Shown here: positions 63,030 through 64,000 of the stretch, one piece after another
Numbering within the stretch: the stretch's first letter is position 1
How the letters are laid out: each line of letters begins with the position of its first letter
The notes under the pieces: generated by a model
Told to the model about the DNA's origin: nothing
The model's database searches: none
Seen by the model: only the letters and a program-made list of their open reading frames with translations
NCBI GenBank assembly: GCA_944325255.1
Contig: CALUZH010000023.1
Coordinates: forward strand, 18,590-82,589
DNA: 64,000 nucleotides
DNA from: an uncultured Erysipelotrichaceae bacterium
GTDB lineage: Bacteria; Bacillota_I; Bacilli_A; Erysipelotrichales; Erysipelotrichaceae
Reading direction: 5' to 3'
Position numbers and translations under genes: made by a program

Positions 63030-64000
63030 GTGAGTGAAATGGGAGAGGGCCCAATTTACGTTACAAGAGGCATGAAAGCACAATGTAATTGTGGTACCGC
63101 ACCTAAAGGACAGTACTTAAATATCGTTGTAGATCATGGTGTTGTAACAGGACCTGATCAGCAACCTGTATTAAATACTAATGACCATACAACAGATACA
63201 GTAATAGGCTTTGGAAATTGCACTTCTGACACCAATCCTAAATTGCAAATGCAAAAGGGGATTTTAAATGCTGTGTTAGGAGGCAGTCCCATAAATCAAC
63301 TTGTAAAAGCAGTTTCTGGGAAAAATGCGGTGGATCTTATGTCTGATATCGGGCTTATCAGCTGCAAATGCGAGCCTGATACGCCGCAGGTATGGCAGAT
63401 GGGAGATGAAGAGCATATTCTAGATGGCGCTCCAGTGCTAACAAAAGATAGTGTGTTGTACTGTCGTAATGGTGGCATTATTACCATTATGGAAGAGGAA
63501 GAAGATACAGAAAGTTCAGAGTCAGCAGAAGGCCAAACCGAAGAAAATCAAGAGGTGGATGTTGTTGATGCAGCAGCGCAAGATGCAGCTGCTGCGGCTA
63601 TGGAAAAAATTAACGCAGCAATGCCAGCTGAAATGCAGCAGGATAGTACTTCAGAATCTAATCAAGCATCAAGTTCAGATGGTGGCAGTGGTATGACAAG
63701 CTATGGTGGGGGAGGCAATGGTTCAGTCGGAACTGTTGGAGCAAATACCGCTGCCTCCGCGACAGAAATGGCTGCAATGGTGGTGATGACTACTTACCCA
63801 TCATCAATTTCCAGCCGTGTGATGCCATCCCTAGGTATGGAGGGTTTATCAGCAGACAATTGTACACCGGTCTATAGTTCTCTAGCACAACGAACAGCAG
63901 CGTTAACTCAAAATCAGGACATCAAAATGCCAGCCAGCGCATTGAATGAACAGGGCCTGATTACAGATCTTTCAAAACTGAATGAGTTTCAGATGTTCCA
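63030..64000 (+). CDS. PAAR-like (DUF4280) spike-tip protein, 3' end cut off
   Basis: GTG start with AGGAGG; at least 323 residues, open at the window end. The DUF4280/PAAR-like domain covers about residues 8-150: YVTRGMKAQCNCGTAPKG, IGFGNCTSDTNP, LISCKCEPDTPQVW and ILDGAPVLTKDSVLYCRNGGIITI, with paired cysteines. An acidic, Ser/Gly/Ala-rich linker follows (about 155-235), then the start of a further domain that could be an effector. PAAR-like proteins cap the spike of contractile injection systems and carry toxins. Confidence 0.85.
   Translation, partial: MSEMGEGPIYVTRGMKAQCNCGTAPKGQYLNIVVDHGVVTGPDQQPVLNTNDHTTDTVIGFGNCTSDTNPKLQMQKGILNAVLGGSPINQLVKAVSGKNAVDLMSDIGLISCKCEPDTPQVWQMGDEEHILDGAPVLTKDSVLYCRNGGIITIMEEEEDTESSESAEGQTEENQEVDVVDAAAQDAAAAAMEKINAAMPAEMQQDSTSESNQASSSDGGSGMTSYGGGGNGSVGTVGANTAASATEMAAMVVMTTYPSSISSRVMPSLGMEGLSADNCTPVYSSLAQRTAALTQNQDIKMPASALNEQGLITDLSKLNEFQMF

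Noticed and set aside
48065..64000. Interpretation as a prophage tail module
   Set aside because: No capsid, portal, terminase, tape-measure or lysis gene is seen, while FHA, PP2C, VWA and Hsp70 genes are interleaved in one operon, which phages do not have.
1..64000. CRISPR arrays, rRNA genes and known riboswitch classes
   Set aside because: Looked for regularly spaced repeats, rRNA signatures and T-box or common riboswitch cores; none was recognised by eye.

Overview
The window reads as two genomic neighbourhoods joined near 36.1-36.2 kb. The left part (1-36.1 kb) is AT-rich, tightly packed chromosome of a low-GC Gram-positive bacterium (Bacillota). The evidence is a secG-rnr-smpB-ssrA cluster, RNase M5, a CIRCE/HrcA heat-shock operator, OmpR-type two-component genes next to MacB-like ABC transporters and a PASTA protein, and standard TGA stops. 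A gut lineage of the Bacilli/Erysipelotrichia type is plausible but cannot be proved from sequence alone. The right part (36.2-64 kb) is visibly richer in GC. It starts with a large serine recombinase and holds IS256 and IS66 debris, a PcfJ-like fragment and an RHS fragment, so it looks like an integrated island of Clostridia-type DNA (or, less interestingly, an assembly junction).

Left layout: a truncated helicase with an overlapping methyltransferase; tRNA-Val; an SPFH/ribbon-helix-helix pair; ssrA with its own promoter, smpB, rnr, secG and dihydrofolate reductase. Upstream of these on the same strand is an envelope-stress-like block: response regulator, histidine kinase, PASTA protein, FtsX-like permease, ABC ATPase and a GH9 lipoprotein. 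Next come prs, a GlmU that lacks its uridylyltransferase motif, ispE, rsmA and rnmV; then a split chromate transporter, an SDR, HAD phosphatases, YbaK, a pseudouridine synthase, a Nudix hydrolase, a tRNA nucleotidyltransferase and hsp20. The left part closes with two fused ABC transporters, two small secreted Cys-containing proteins and an RRNPP-like regulator. The two secreted-protein genes share a promoter motif with identical spacing.

Right layout: serine recombinase; decayed mobile DNA; an IS256 copy whose transposase has an in-frame TGA; a convergent two-gene module (SHMT-like PLP enzyme and a membrane P-loop/TPR protein) with the same 22-nt palindrome upstream of each gene; RHS and IS66 fragments; then a sigma factor, a DUF4367-type anti-sigma candidate and an XRE regulator.

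The most interesting part is 48.0-64.0 kb: a co-directional, closely spaced operon that looks like a contractile injection system of an unusual kind for a Gram-positive. In order it encodes a VWA-TM-FHA-like membrane protein, a large sheath-like protein (apparently TssB-like and TssC-like parts in one chain), two tandem tube-like proteins, a J-domain protein, a membrane FHA protein, a zinc-ribbon FHA protein, a PP2C phosphatase, a PP2C-like protein missing key metal ligands and carrying a TM and TPRs, two unrecognised proteins, an Hsp70-like ATPase with an N-terminal extension, a baseplate-like protein and a DUF4280/PAAR-like tip protein cut by the window end. The inferred logic is a sheath/tube/tip machine controlled by threonine phosphorylation and served by its own Hsp70/J pair in place of a ClpV-type unfoldase; no Ser/Thr kinase and no ClpV lie in the window.
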